Origin: CAWGXG01 sp963826505
GTDB taxonomy: Bacteria; Chloroflexota; Anaerolineae; Aggregatilineales; Aggregatilineaceae
Assembly: GCA_963826505.1 (NCBI GenBank)
Contig: CAWGXG010000007.1
Location: 372,001 to 436,000 of the forward strand
Reading direction: 5' to 3'
DNA length: 64,000 nucleotides
The translations under genes and the position numbers were made by a program. Below, one piece after another: positions 8,548 through 17,478 of this stretch; position 1 is the first letter of the stretch; every line of letters starts with the position of its first letter. The notes under the pieces were generated by a model. The model saw only the letters and a list, made by a program, of their open reading frames with translations, had not been told where the DNA came from and searched no databases.

Positions 8548-9324
8548 ATGATCGAAGCCACCGGACTCGCCAAACGCTTCAAACGCTTCGAAGCGGTCAA
8601 GAATGTCACCTTCAGCGCCTATCCCGGCGAGGTCTTCGGCTTGCTCGGCCCCAACGGCGCGGGCAAAACCACCACGCTGCGCATGCTGTCCACCGTGATC
8701 ACTCCCAGCGCAGGCACGGCCACCGTGAGCGGCTATGACGTACGCACGCAGAAAAACGAGGTGCGCGCCCATGTCGGGATTCTGGTCGAAAGCGCAGGTC
8801 TGTATGCCCACTCCACCACGCGCGAGCATCTGCGCTATGTGGGCCACCTGCACGGGCTGCGGGGTCCGGGCATGGAACGGCGCATCGATGAGTTGATCGC
8901 GCTGTTGGATATGGGCGACTTCGCCGACCGGCGCGCTCAGGGCTTTTCGCGCGGGATGATCCGCAAAGTGGTGCTGGCGATGGCGTTGGTCCACGACCCG
9001 CCCAACGTGATCCTCGACGAGCCGACGCAAGGGCTGGACGTGGTCAGTACGCGAGCGGTGCGCGCCATCATCCAGCAGTTCAAAGCAGAGGGACGCTGCG
9101 TGGTGCTCAGCACGCACCACATGGACGAGGTCGAGCGGCTGTGCGATCGCGTGGCGATCGTCCACCGCGGCACAATCCTGGCCCAGGGCACGCCCGCCGA
9201 GCTAATCGCTCAGACGCACGCCGACAACCTCGAAACGGCGTTTGTCGCCATCGTCGGCGCGCAGGCGCTGCTGGACGAAGCCGAGCGCGAAGCCGCCGCC
9301 AAGCGATCGGGCCACAGCGCATGA
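8548..9324 (+). CDS. ABC transporter ATP-binding protein (NatA-like)
   Basis: 258 residues. Walker A is GPNGAGKTTTLR, the signature motif FSRGMIRKVVLA, Walker B VILDEPTQGLD, and the H-loop is in STHHMDE. The signature and EPTQGLD wording match the NatA/CcmA branch. It energises the ABC-2 permease encoded immediately downstream. The stop overlaps the permease start (ATGA at 9321-9324), so the two are translationally coupled. The family exports ions, lipids or drugs, and the cargo is not evident. Confidence 0.85.
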   Translation: MIEATGLAKRFKRFEAVKNVTFSAYPGEVFGLLGPNGAGKTTTLRMLSTVITPSAGTATVSGYDVRTQKNEVRAHVGILVESAGLYAHSTTREHLRYVGHLHGLRGPGMERRIDELIALLDMGDFADRRAQGFSRGMIRKVVLAMALVHDPPNVILDEPTQGLDVVSTRAVRAIIQQFKAEGRCVVLSTHHMDEVERLCDRVAIVHRGTILAQGTPAELIAQTHADNLETAFVAIVGAQALLDEAEREAAAKRSGHSA

Positions 9325-10589
9325 GCCTTCGCCAGGTGTTCGCTATCGTGTTCCGCAAGGAGCTGCGCGAGCTGCTGCGCGACCGGCGCTCGCTGTTCTG
9401 GCTGTTCGCGCCGCCGATCGTCTTGCCCGGGCTGGCGCTGTGCGCGGGCTTGTTCATCGGCACCCAGGCATTGCGCATTATCAACGATGGCTTTCCGGTC
9501 GCCGTGCAGCACGGCGAGCGCGCGCCCGACCTCATGGCGCTGCTCGAACAGGACGACGCGACCTATCTCGTCCAGCCACCTGAAGACGCCGCCGATCCGT
9601 TTGGAGAAGCGCTGGTGTTGATCGTCGTGCCGGAGGATTTCTCCACACTGCTGGCCAGCGACGAACCCGCCACGCTCCAACTGCTGACGCGCGACAATTC
9701 GGTGATCACTTTGTTGGCGCAGGGGGCGGCGCGCAGCGTGATCGGGCGTTACCGCGATCAAGTGCTCGATCAACGCCTGGAGGCGCGCGGCCTCTCGCGG
9801 GACTGGCTCAACCCGATCCGCGTCAACGAAAGCAAAGTCTCACGCACGTCGGCGGTCCCGGTGAGCAGCGGGAACGAGGACGGCGGCGGCCCTGGCCTGC
9901 TGGCGACGATCTTCCTGCCGCTGGCGGTGACGTCGTGGCTGATCGGCGGCGGCATGGGTTTGATCCTGGATGCCACCGTCGGCGAGAAAGAACGCCAGAC
10001 CATCGAGAATCTGCTGGTGACTCCGGCCAGCCGGGCGGGGATCGTGTTAGGCAAGCTGGCGGTCGTCTTTTTGGCATCACTGGCGGTGATGGGCCTGTGG
10101 ATGAGCGAGGGAGTCGTGCTCAACGCGTTGGGCACAGCCGCGCCCAAGCTGCTCGATTCCAGCGGGCTAACCGGGCAAGACACGCTCCACATTGTGCTCG
10201 ACAGTGGGACGAGCGTGCTGGGGTTGGTTGCGGCGTTGGGCGTGCTGATCGTGCCGTTTATCGTCATGCTCAACGGGCTGGTGATGGCGTGGTGTGCTCG
10301 CGCTGCGAATTACCGCGAGGCCAATTTGTTCATGGTGCTGATGCAGTTGGGACTCCCGGCCAGCATCCTGCTCACGATCTTCAGCCTACCCGCGACGGTC
10401 AGCACGGCGGTCTATGCGATTCCGTTTTTCGGGACGATCGTGGCGATCCGCGACCTGTTCAGCAGCACGCTGTCCACCGGCGGACTGCTGGTCAACATCG
10501 CCAGCGGATCGGTCTACGCGGCGTTGGGCGTGGCGCTGGCGGCCTGGGTCTTTAACAAGGAATGGTCCGTGACGCGCGGGCTACAATGA
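9321..10589 (+). CDS. ABC-2 type transporter permease (NatB-like)
   Basis: 422 residues from the ATG at 9321. The upstream open extension to 9141 overlaps the ATPase and is rejected. One N-terminal membrane helix (FRKELRELLRDRRSLFW then hydrophobic) is followed by a ~170-residue extracytoplasmic region and about six C-terminal membrane helices. The segment GEKERQTIENLLVTP before the membrane core is typical of NatB/YhaP sodium-extrusion-type permeases. It forms a heteromeric exporter with the preceding ATPase. The sodium assignment is only by resemblance. Confidence 0.75.
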   Translation: MSLRQVFAIVFRKELRELLRDRRSLFWLFAPPIVLPGLALCAGLFIGTQALRIINDGFPVAVQHGERAPDLMALLEQDDATYLVQPPEDAADPFGEALVLIVVPEDFSTLLASDEPATLQLLTRDNSVITLLAQGAARSVIGRYRDQVLDQRLEARGLSRDWLNPIRVNESKVSRTSAVPVSSGNEDGGGPGLLATIFLPLAVTSWLIGGGMGLILDATVGEKERQTIENLLVTPASRAGIVLGKLAVVFLASLAVMGLWMSEGVVLNALGTAAPKLLDSSGLTGQDTLHIVLDSGTSVLGLVAALGVLIVPFIVMLNGLVMAWCARAANYREANLFMVLMQLGLPASILLTIFSLPATVSTAVYAIPFFGTIVAIRDLFSSTLSTGGLLVNIASGSVYAALGVALAAWVFNKEWSVTRGLQ

Positions 10590-10654
10590 ACAGCGCGCGG
10601 CCCATCCCGCCCGCGCGCTGCGTCATCCAGTACTGTGGGTGAATGTCCTCGCGT

Positions 10655-12589
10655 TTACTGCGCCGGGGCCAGCAGCGCGTCTACTGCTGCCTGAAGCACC
10701 GGGTCGTTCGGCGAGATGATGTTCTCGCGGGTGCGTGGCACGCGAATGTCCGGCGGCACGCCGACCCCCTCGATCAGGACCTGTCCCGTCACCGGATCGA
10801 CCGGTCGCCCGGTGGGGATTTGTATTTCCAGCCCGCCCGGCAGGCTGTACTGCCCGTCGCCGACCTCGCCCACGAAGCCGCCCGTCGGCGTATAGCCGAC
10901 GATCAGCGCGCGGTGATTCACGGTCATGGCGTAGGCAAACAAATCGCCCGCGCTGCCGGTCATCTCGTTGACCAGCACCGCCACCGGCCCATCGTATAGT
11001 GGCTCGCTCGTCAGAATCTCGATAAAGCCCCGGTAGGCGAAACCGCCCGATCCGTCCGCGTAGTAGAAATCGAACAGGCGCTCGTAGTCCGGGAAGAAAT
11101 GCCCGGCCATCGACATCGCCAACTGGACCAGCCCGCCGGTGTTGTCGCGCACGTCGAGAATGATGCCTGTGGCTCCCTGGGCGACTAACTGCGCCAGATC
11201 GTCGGAAAAGGTGGCGTCCACCGTGCTCACGTCCTCGGCAAACCCGCGCACGCGGATATACCCAATGCCTGACGGCAGCATCTGCGCGCTGACGACATCC
11301 CCGGTCATGTTAGCCCCAAACGCTTCCAGAATGGGCGTCACATCCGCCACGCGCGTGAAGGTCTGCGTGTGGGGCGTGCCATCCGGTGGTGTCTGCCAGG
11401 TCAGCGTGACCTGCGAGTTGATCGGACCTTGCAACAGCGTCGCCGCCTGCAAGAAACGCCGCCCCTGGATGGTCGAGGCGCTGGTTAGCAGCAGCGGCGT
11501 ATCGTCCAACGCCTGGAGCGCGGGCACACCGTCCACGCTGACGAGCACATCCCCGGGCTGGACGCCCGCCTTCGACAGCGGCAAACCAGGTGATATGCGC
11601 ACGAACACGACCTCCCCAGCATCCGAGACGACCAACTGCCGCGCCCCGACGCCACCAAACAACAACTGCTGCACGACCGGCAGCGACACATACCCGACGT
11701 GGGTATCCGGGATCAACGCGCCAAAGCTCGCCATCGCCAGATGAAACTCGATATCGCTGGTGGCGGCTTTGACCGCCGGGGTGATCTGGTTGTAGATCGC
11801 GTCCCAGTCGAGGTGTTTTTCCGCCGTGAACGGATACGTTTCGCGGGCGCGCTGGTAAAGCGCATTCCAGGCGTCGAGATAGCTCATAGACGAATAATTC
11901 GCCAGCCCGCCGATACTCTCGATCACCGGCACATTCACGGTGGCATCGCGCTGCACGCTGAATGGGTCGCTGTCCAAAGACACCACGCTCCACCCGGCAC
12001 TCAGCGTCATCAGCGGATCGTCGGCGGTGAAGGCTGCGCCATCGACTCCCAGTCCGCCAGGAAACTGCTCACCGTCCTGCGCCGCCCAGACGATCACGTC
12101 GCCGCCGACCACGTTAAACGTCATCGGCTCCAACACAACCGAGAAATTGAGTGGCGACTCACCCCGGTTGACGTAGATGTCGCCCCGGAAGTTGATATAA
12201 GTGGTGGCAGCGAAAACCTGCACCGCCGCCGGGGATGTCGGGTCGCCGTCGAAATCGAGCGCGGTGCCGATGGGCGCCTGGGGCAGCGTGAGCGTATACG
12301 TCCCGCTCACGATATCGCCGTTCAACGTACCCAATACCTGCGAAGATTCCGGCGCCTGAAAATCGAAATCCCGGCGCACCATCCCGGCCATGTCGTAGAG
12401 CACGATCCCGGTTTGTGCATTAAGCAACGGGTAAATGGGGTTGGTGGTTGTGTAGCTGCCGGTGAGAGTCTGCACGCCCTGACCAGGGAACTGCTGGGGT
12501 GTAGTCGCCCAGACCGGCGGCAGTGCGACAACTCCCGCCAAAAGCAACATGCCGATCACGAGCGGCAGCCGCCGAGAAGGTGACATCAT
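10655..12589 (-). CDS. secreted S41-family (C-terminal processing) peptidase with PDZ domain
   Basis: About 644 residues from the ATGATG preceded by GGAGG (start chosen for that ribosome site; a longer TTG start at 12616 is possible). Residues 1-28 are a signal peptide ending VWA. Near the middle a PDZ-like segment (GLPLSKAGVQPGDVLVSVDG) precedes the peptidase core, with IGYIRVRGF, GIILDVRDNTGG and the catalytic serine region NEMTGSAGDLFAYAM. The first ~230 residues are a beta-rich region I do not recognise. Likely an extracytoplasmic serine protease. It is convergent with the NatAB-like pair. Confidence 0.8.
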   Translation of the reverse strand: MMSPSRRLPLVIGMLLLAGVVALPPVWATTPQQFPGQGVQTLTGSYTTTNPIYPLLNAQTGIVLYDMAGMVRRDFDFQAPESSQVLGTLNGDIVSGTYTLTLPQAPIGTALDFDGDPTSPAAVQVFAATTYINFRGDIYVNRGESPLNFSVVLEPMTFNVVGGDVIVWAAQDGEQFPGGLGVDGAAFTADDPLMTLSAGWSVVSLDSDPFSVQRDATVNVPVIESIGGLANYSSMSYLDAWNALYQRARETYPFTAEKHLDWDAIYNQITPAVKAATSDIEFHLAMASFGALIPDTHVGYVSLPVVQQLLFGGVGARQLVVSDAGEVVFVRISPGLPLSKAGVQPGDVLVSVDGVPALQALDDTPLLLTSASTIQGRRFLQAATLLQGPINSQVTLTWQTPPDGTPHTQTFTRVADVTPILEAFGANMTGDVVSAQMLPSGIGYIRVRGFAEDVSTVDATFSDDLAQLVAQGATGIILDVRDNTGGLVQLAMSMAGHFFPDYERLFDFYYADGSGGFAYRGFIEILTSEPLYDGPVAVLVNEMTGSAGDLFAYAMTVNHRALIVGYTPTGGFVGEVGDGQYSLPGGLEIQIPTGRPVDPVTGQVLIEGVGVPPDIRVPRTRENIISPNDPVLQAAVDALLAPAQ

Positions 12590-12853
12590 TGAGTTTTCCT
12601 CCGCAGTAAGGGCCAAGAATCCGGCGCGTCAGCGGTGCAGCGGCCCGCAAAAGAGTACCGTTGTAGTTTAAGCTAAAATCCGCGCAACTGCCCACGCTCC
12701 CAGGGCGTAGTCTGGCCTGCTCACCCGCTTGATCGCCGGTAATATTGTCAGGGTGTGGCCCCCCTGTTCTCGCCCTGGTAGAACTCTCGGCGCAGTTGAT
12801 GTACACTAATACGCAGTTCAGATGCCACATGGTACCGGGAGCAAACCAGCCGG

Positions 12854-13648
12854 ATGATCCGTCGAGAAGAACCTGAAGCAACCTGGCTCATCAGCCAGGG
12901 CGCGCACGCCACGATTGCCGGGCAGATTGCCGCCCACTGGGTCGGACAGGGTGGGATGGTTGTCAGTCCGCGCGAAGAGCTGCTGCTCGCCGCCAATTTT
13001 CACGACGCCGGTTGGGTGGAAGCCGACCAACGGCCGCGCATCACCGGCGGCGGCCTGCCGCGCAACTTCACCGAGATGGACCTCGATCAGCATTTCGAGA
13101 TCTGGCAGGCCAGCATCGACCGCGTGTTCGCCCACAACCGTTACGCCGCGTTACTGACCAGCATGCACTGCACCGCGCTGTATGACATGCGGCTGCGATT
13201 TCTGGACGATCCCGAACCCGATCGCGAACGGATTCGGGCCTTCATCAGCACCTGGGGCACCTGGCAGAGCGAGCTGGTCGCCAAGCTGCACGATCATCCG
13301 CGTTACGGCGCGGAAGTCCAAACCGATCAGTTGGCCACCAATGTGCGCTTGCTCCAGGTGTGGGATTATCTCTCGCTGATGTTATGCATGAGCGCCGTGC
13401 ACGAGCAGGTGTTGGATGATGTCCCGCTGCGGAATGACTGTTACCGTGGCGATCTGCGTTTGACCGCAGGCGGCGCGCGTGTGATGCTGCTCGACCCGTT
13501 CCCGCTCGACCAACCGCTGACGCTATGGGCGGATGCCCGCACCCTGCCCGTCGGGACGACCTTCGGGGACGACGAGGCCCTGCGCGACCACTTTAACCGC
13601 ACACCTTATAAGCCGCTGATGTTCGAGATCGGCCCGATAACCGCGTGA
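12854..13648 (+). CDS. DUF3891 family protein
   Basis: 264 residues. The N-terminus (MIRREEPEATWLISQGAHA, then HDAGW near residue 50) and several conserved histidines match the DUF3891 family, an all-helical group of unknown function. The HDAGW and SMHCTALYD blocks look HD-domain-like and may hold a metal, but this is not demonstrated. It is transcribed divergently from the S41 peptidase across a 260-base gap, and a response-regulator-like gene follows 49 bases later. Confidence 0.65.
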   Translation: MIRREEPEATWLISQGAHATIAGQIAAHWVGQGGMVVSPREELLLAANFHDAGWVEADQRPRITGGGLPRNFTEMDLDQHFEIWQASIDRVFAHNRYAALLTSMHCTALYDMRLRFLDDPEPDRERIRAFISTWGTWQSELVAKLHDHPRYGAEVQTDQLATNVRLLQVWDYLSLMLCMSAVHEQVLDDVPLRNDCYRGDLRLTAGGARVMLLDPFPLDQPLTLWADARTLPVGTTFGDDEALRDHFNRTPYKPLMFEIGPITA

Positions 13649-13697
13649 GCGTTCGCTCCGGCCCGGATTCTCGCAAACCAATGGGAAGGACACACCC

Positions 13698-14438
13698 ATG
13701 CTCGGCAAAACCAATCTCCGAGTGCTGGTGCTCGAAACTGATTTCTACAGCCGCCAGGCCATCAACAGCTACCTGGCGTGGGACCGGCGGACGCGCGTCG
13801 TCCACCTGGCGGACAGCATCGACTCCGCGATCGGCTATGTGAAGTCAGTCACGGCAGCGGAATGGCCGAATGTCGTGCTGCTGGATGCCCGGGCCGCCGC
13901 GACACCGGAGGACCTGGCGGCGCTGGTCAAACGGCTGGAGGATACGATCCCGAAGGTGATGACGCTCGTGCTCGACGACGCGGTCCATCTGGACACGGTG
14001 CGAGTCATCGAACAGGCGCGCGTCAACGGTTATCTGATCCGTAACGAGCTGCGCATCCGCATCGCGTCGGCGATCTGCTGGGCGCAAAAATACGATTTTG
14101 TGGTGACGCAGAGCGTCAAGGATGCATTGAAAGATGAATTCGACGGGCGGTTGTTCCGCGCGGAAGTCGTGCCCGAACGCCGCGAATACCCAGAACTGAC
14201 GACGCGCGTCCGGCAGGCGCTGCAACTGTGCGTGGTGGAGGGGATGTCGGCGGAACTGGCGGCGGATGAGATGGGCATCAGTGCCCATACCGTGCGCAGC
14301 TACGTCAAAGAGGGTTACCGCATTCTTGAAACGTACGACGATACGATCTATCCGCCGGACCTCAGCCCGCAGGAAAAAGCATTCATGCGCTTCACCGCGC
14401 TGGTCAAAGACAGCGGATCGATCACCGACTGCGGCTAG
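13698..14438 (+). CDS. receiver-like protein with LuxR-type helix-turn-helix
   Basis: 246 residues. The N-terminal ~120 residues have a receiver-like order of strands (LRVLVLETD, VVLLDAR, YLIRNE). The canonical acidic pocket is reduced to ETD and the expected phospho-acceptor lies in LLDAR. Residues ~175-215 form a helix-turn-helix (GMSAELAADEMGISAHTVRSYV) of the NarL/LuxR type. It is probably a DNA-binding regulator, possibly phosphorylation-independent. GGAAGG precedes the ATG at 13698. The 3' end overlaps the convergent ferredoxin gene by four bases. Confidence 0.65.
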   Translation: MLGKTNLRVLVLETDFYSRQAINSYLAWDRRTRVVHLADSIDSAIGYVKSVTAAEWPNVVLLDARAAATPEDLAALVKRLEDTIPKVMTLVLDDAVHLDTVRVIEQARVNGYLIRNELRIRIASAICWAQKYDFVVTQSVKDALKDEFDGRLFRAEVVPERREYPELTTRVRQALQLCVVEGMSAELAADEMGISAHTVRSYVKEGYRILETYDDTIYPPDLSPQEKAFMRFTALVKDSGSITDCG

Positions 14439-14671
14439 GGCGCGGGCACGTCGTGATGCACGATCGCCCCGCCCGGGCACACCACGATGCACACCTGGCA
14501 CCCCCAGCAGCGGCTCATATCCAGGTACGGCGCTTCGCCCCGGTCGATGATGCGAATCGCGCTGCCCCGGCAGACCTGCCGCGCTTCACACGAGCCACAC
14601 ACCAGACACAGGTCCGGATCGATTTCCAATTGAATAGCGCCGCGCGCGGTGCCGTTCGTCATGAGCCGCAC
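14435..14671 (-). CDS. small ferredoxin with two 4Fe-4S cysteine motifs
   Basis: 78 residues. The first cysteine cluster is CLVCGSCEARQVC and the second CWGCQVCIVVC followed by P, the arrangement of 2[4Fe-4S] ferredoxins, although the first motif is irregular (C-x2-C-x2-C-x5-C). It may act in low-potential electron transfer or as an electron-accepting subunit. It stands alone on the minus strand, convergent with the regulator upstream. Partners are not evident. Confidence 0.7.
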   Translation of the reverse strand: MRLMTNGTARGAIQLEIDPDLCLVCGSCEARQVCRGSAIRIIDRGEAPYLDMSRCWGCQVCIVVCPGGAIVHHDVPAP

Positions 14672-14788
14672 TCTCTTTCGTAGACGTCACGTAACTGCCT
14701 GAGCCGTCATTTTGGGGACTGTGTTTTCACTGGTTAGATGCTAGACTCCCCGGTAGGGTTTCATTCCAGCAGTGGAAAGGCACACCGC

Positions 14789-15349
14789 GTGACCCGCACA
14801 CCTTCGCACGCTCCGCAGGGCAAAACCGAAAACGCCCTGCGCCGAACCTTGATGACTCTGGCGCTGGTCCTCGGCTCCGCCGCCCCGGTGGCGATCGCGT
14901 TTTTCCTGGTCGCCATGACCGACAATGGCGACGAAAACCCGCTGGCCAACATCCCCAGTTATACCAGCCCCATCGAAGAAACGCTGACGGTGTCGTTTGG
15001 CAGCAGCGATCCGCTCAAGAGCGAATTCTTTTACCGCGACAACGTGCGCGTGGTCTTCGAAGGCAGCGGCCCGATCGACGGCGCGCTGTTGGCCGACAGC
15101 TTCTACCGGCTCACCGACGCGGCAGGCACGCCGCTGGATGGGCCGCAGTTGGACCCATCCTTGCTGCTGATTGACGGCCAGACTGCGCTGGATGCGCTGG
15201 GACTGTCAGATGATCCACCTGAATATCAGGCCGATCATCTGTATACAGCCGTGCTGAATGTCGGGCACAACTGGCGGCATCTGACCTTCGGCAGTGCGTC
15301 GGGCAGCGGCAGCGGCCAGCTCACGATCACCGTCGTTCAGATCGAGTGA
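14789..15349 (+). CDS. hypothetical membrane-anchored extracytoplasmic protein
   Basis: I do not recognise this protein. From the GTG at 14789 (preceded by GGAAAGG) it has about 186 residues. A longer start at 14738 is possible. A hydrophobic helix near residues 20-45 (MTLALVLGSAAPVAIAFFLVAM) anchors it, and the remainder is acidic and beta-rich with no cysteine motif. The C-terminus has a Gly-Ser run before a final strand. No partner gene is evident; the nucleotidyltransferase gene converges with it. Confidence 0.5.
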   Translation: MTRTPSHAPQGKTENALRRTLMTLALVLGSAAPVAIAFFLVAMTDNGDENPLANIPSYTSPIEETLTVSFGSSDPLKSEFFYRDNVRVVFEGSGPIDGALLADSFYRLTDAAGTPLDGPQLDPSLLLIDGQTALDALGLSDDPPEYQADHLYTAVLNVGHNWRHLTFGSASGSGSGQLTITVVQIE

Positions 15350-15355
15350 GCGCGC

Positions 15356-16225
15356 TCACATCCCCTTCAACAAGCCACGTTCCGCCAACAGCTCATCCAA
15401 ATGATCCAGCAGGGAGTCCACATGCGCCAGCGTGTGCTGCTGGTCCCAGGGATCGCCCAGACTGGTCAATAACCCGTCGAGATCGGATTCAAAGGCGGCG
15501 GGCAGATGAGCACACAGCCGTTTCGCCTGCTCGATCAGCCGCTTTTCGCCGGGGTGCAGCGCCTCATTGGCCGCGAAGAGCACGTCAAAATAACTCGTCA
15601 GCAGCGCGGTGATGCGATGACCAAGGCTGATCCGGTCACAGCGCTGGATCGCCAGCTCGATCTGCTGGCGGTACGAGGACACGACCGTGCGCAGCGGCGG
15701 GTAATTTAGCGCCAGGATCGCGCGTTGCAGCGGTTCAGGATAGGGCATGGCGGCGCGGTCCTGCAGGCGCGTCAGCCAGCCGTCCCGATCGAACAGCGGC
15801 ACCGCGTTGTGAATGGAATACCAGAAACAGGTGGTGTAGCCCATCGCCGCCTGATGCCGCACCAGCAGACGATCGATCTGTTCGTCGATCCAGCCCGGCG
15901 ACCAGTAGAGCAGGTCCACCGGCAGGCCAGATACCCGGTCTACCCAGGTATCGGACAGTCCCCAAAACGAGTGATCCAGGTGGATACTCGGATCGCCCGG
16001 CCCGGCAAACGCGTCGGCAATCGCGGCACGGCCTGCGCGGGGAGGAGTCGGATCGGCGAAGATATACAGATCGATGTCCGACTGGCCGTCAGAGAGGTAG
16101 CCGAGAAACGATCCGACCAAAGCCAGCGCGCGCACGCTCGGCAGATCGGCGTAACGTTGGGCAATGGCGCGTGCCCGCGCCAGGCGATCGTCAAACGACA
16201 GGGAGGGCGATCCGGCAGTGGTCAT
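15356..16225 (-). CDS. nucleotidyltransferase-fold protein (DUF4037-like)
   Basis: 289 residues. The polymerase-beta-type nucleotidyltransferase motif is complete: GSFLGYLSDGQSDIDLYIF supplies the GS and the paired aspartates, and VDLLYWS the third carboxylate. The C-terminal half is helical, as in DUF4037 or aminoglycoside adenylyltransferase-like enzymes. It could nucleotidylate a small molecule or be the toxin-like half of a pair, but no antitoxin-like gene is adjacent. The substrate is unknown. Confidence 0.65.
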   Translation of the reverse strand: MTTAGSPSLSFDDRLARARAIAQRYADLPSVRALALVGSFLGYLSDGQSDIDLYIFADPTPPRAGRAAIADAFAGPGDPSIHLDHSFWGLSDTWVDRVSGLPVDLLYWSPGWIDEQIDRLLVRHQAAMGYTTCFWYSIHNAVPLFDRDGWLTRLQDRAAMPYPEPLQRAILALNYPPLRTVVSSYRQQIELAIQRCDRISLGHRITALLTSYFDVLFAANEALHPGEKRLIEQAKRLCAHLPAAFESDLDGLLTSLGDPWDQQHTLAHVDSLLDHLDELLAERGLLKGM

Positions 16226-16472
16226 GGGTTCCTCAGCAGCGGACAGGAATCAGCAAAAGGCTAACAGCGGGATAAAGCGATCAAAAAGCAGGGCTGTGCG
16301 GTAGATTATCGACCATTTTGAGACGAAAGCCACAAAGCGTGAGGCCGAAGCCGCCGATCGCGCCGCTGACGCGACTTTTCCAGCGCTGGTGCATCCCATA
16401 GAGAGGCGGGCCGCGCAGGTCCGCGCCCGCGTCATATCAGCGCCATGACATCACCCCTAAGGAGACTCACCT

Positions 16473-16910
16473 GTGACCCTGGCAGCACTCGCCTCATTCT
16501 TGAAATCCAACGGACTGCTGATCCTTATGCTCGGCGGCCTGAGCATTGTCCTGGGCATGCACCTGATCTGGTACATCCACCCCAGCGAGATCAAGACGTA
16601 CGATGATCTCCAGGCGCGGCTGACCGGCGGCCAGCCGACCGTCGTTGAGTTCTATTCCAATCTTTGAACGATTTGCACGGTGACGAAACCCGTCGTGGAC
16701 GGGTTAGAGCAAGACCTCAAAGGGCGGGCTGCCGTCCTGCGGCTGGATTTGATGAGCAGTGTAGGGCGCGAAGCCGCCAGCGCCTACGGGGTGAAAGTGG
16801 TCCCGACCATGCTGCTGTTTGATGGACAGGGTCAGGTGGTGCTGAAGCAGTCGGGCACGGTGAGCGCGGGCCCGATCCGCACCAAAATGGCCGAACTGAC
16901 CGCGCGTTAA
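16473..16910 (+). CDS. membrane-anchored thioredoxin-like protein, candidate selenoprotein (in-frame TGA, UxxC)
   Basis: Read through the TGA at 16665-16667 this is 145 residues: an N-terminal membrane helix (LLILMLGGLSIVLG), then a thioredoxin fold with VVEFYSNL, the redox site at 65-68 and a cis-proline at P111 (VVPTMLLF). The TGA falls exactly at the first position of the CxxC motif, giving U-T-I-C, and the frame is the same before and after it, so this is not a frameshift. A hairpin suited to a bacterial SECIS begins 19 bases after the TGA. Alternatives are a nonsense substitution or a base-call error. The role would be thiol-disulfide exchange at the membrane. Confidence 0.6.
16687..16705 (+). 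promoter_or_regulatory. candidate bacterial SECIS hairpin
   Basis: The arms aacccgt (16687-16693) and acgggtt (16699-16705) are perfectly complementary, with the loop cgtgg between them. The loop starts 26 bases after the TGA and contains an adjacent G and U, consistent with the known spacing and loop preference of bacterial SECIS elements. The hairpin also encodes KPVVDG, so coincidence is possible. Confidence 0.4.
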
Positions 16911-16934
16911 CGTGAAAAGCAAAGCGAGTCACTG

Positions 16935-17020
16935 AGAGCGTAGAGAAAAAACGAGAGAGGCACAGCGGATTTTCTCCGTGCTTCTCTCTTTTTTCGTCTC
17001 TGTGTACTCTGTGTCCCGCT
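16935..17020. repeat. dispersed GATTTTCTCTGTG hairpin repeat, copy B
   Basis: Arms at 16942-16963 and 16978-17001 are complementary over about 20 bases with one shifted base, around the core agcggattttctc. It lies between the thioredoxin and the convergent moaC and may terminate both transcripts. Confidence 0.5.
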
Positions 17021-17022
17021 TT

Positions 17023-17478
17023 TTATTCCGGCGCCACCTGGCGATTCGGTGGCGTGTAGACGTAATCACCGCTCTTGCCGCCGGACTTCATCAGCAGGCG
17101 CGTGTGGACGATCTCCAATTCGCGCGTGTGCGGTTTGAGCATGTCATACAGTGTCAGCGTGGCGACACTGGCCGCGGCGAGCGCTTCCATCTCGACCCCG
17201 GTCGGCGCGATGGTCCGCACGCGCGTTTCCACGCGCACGCCATCCGGCTCGAAAGCATAAGTCACGTCCACGCCGGAAATGGGCAGCGGGTGGCAGAACG
17301 GGATCATCTCCCATGTCTTTTTGGCGGCCATTACGGCTGCCACGCGCGCAATTTCCAACGCGTCGCCTTTTTCCAGACGCCGCTCGCGCAGCATGGTTTG
17401 AATTTCGGGCGGCATCGTGATAAACGATTCGGCCACGGCTTCGCGCCGGGTAGGGGCCTTGGCGGTTACGTCCTTCAT
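17023..17478 (-). CDS. moaC: cyclic pyranopterin monophosphate synthase MoaC
   Basis: 151 residues, slightly short but complete for the family. Recognisable blocks include KDVTAKAPTRREAVAES, MAAKKTWEMIPFCHPLPISG, TGVEMEALAAASVATLTLYDM and the C-terminal KSGGKSGDY. MoaC makes cyclic pyranopterin monophosphate from the MoaA product in molybdenum cofactor biosynthesis. It is the last gene of a minus-strand moaA-moaD-moaE-moaC unit and overlaps moaE by four bases. A hairpin repeat follows its stop. Confidence 0.93.
   Translation of the reverse strand: MKDVTAKAPTRREAVAESFITMPPEIQTMLRERRLEKGDALEIARVAAVMAAKKTWEMIPFCHPLPISGVDVTYAFEPDGVRVETRVRTIAPTGVEMEALAAASVATLTLYDMLKPHTRELEIVHTRLLMKSGGKSGDYVYTPPNRQVAPE

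Noticed and set aside
13845..14501. Minus-strand frame of 218 codons opposite the receiver/HTH gene
   Set aside because: Arg-rich product with no motif; the plus strand has a clear LuxR-type helix-turn-helix.
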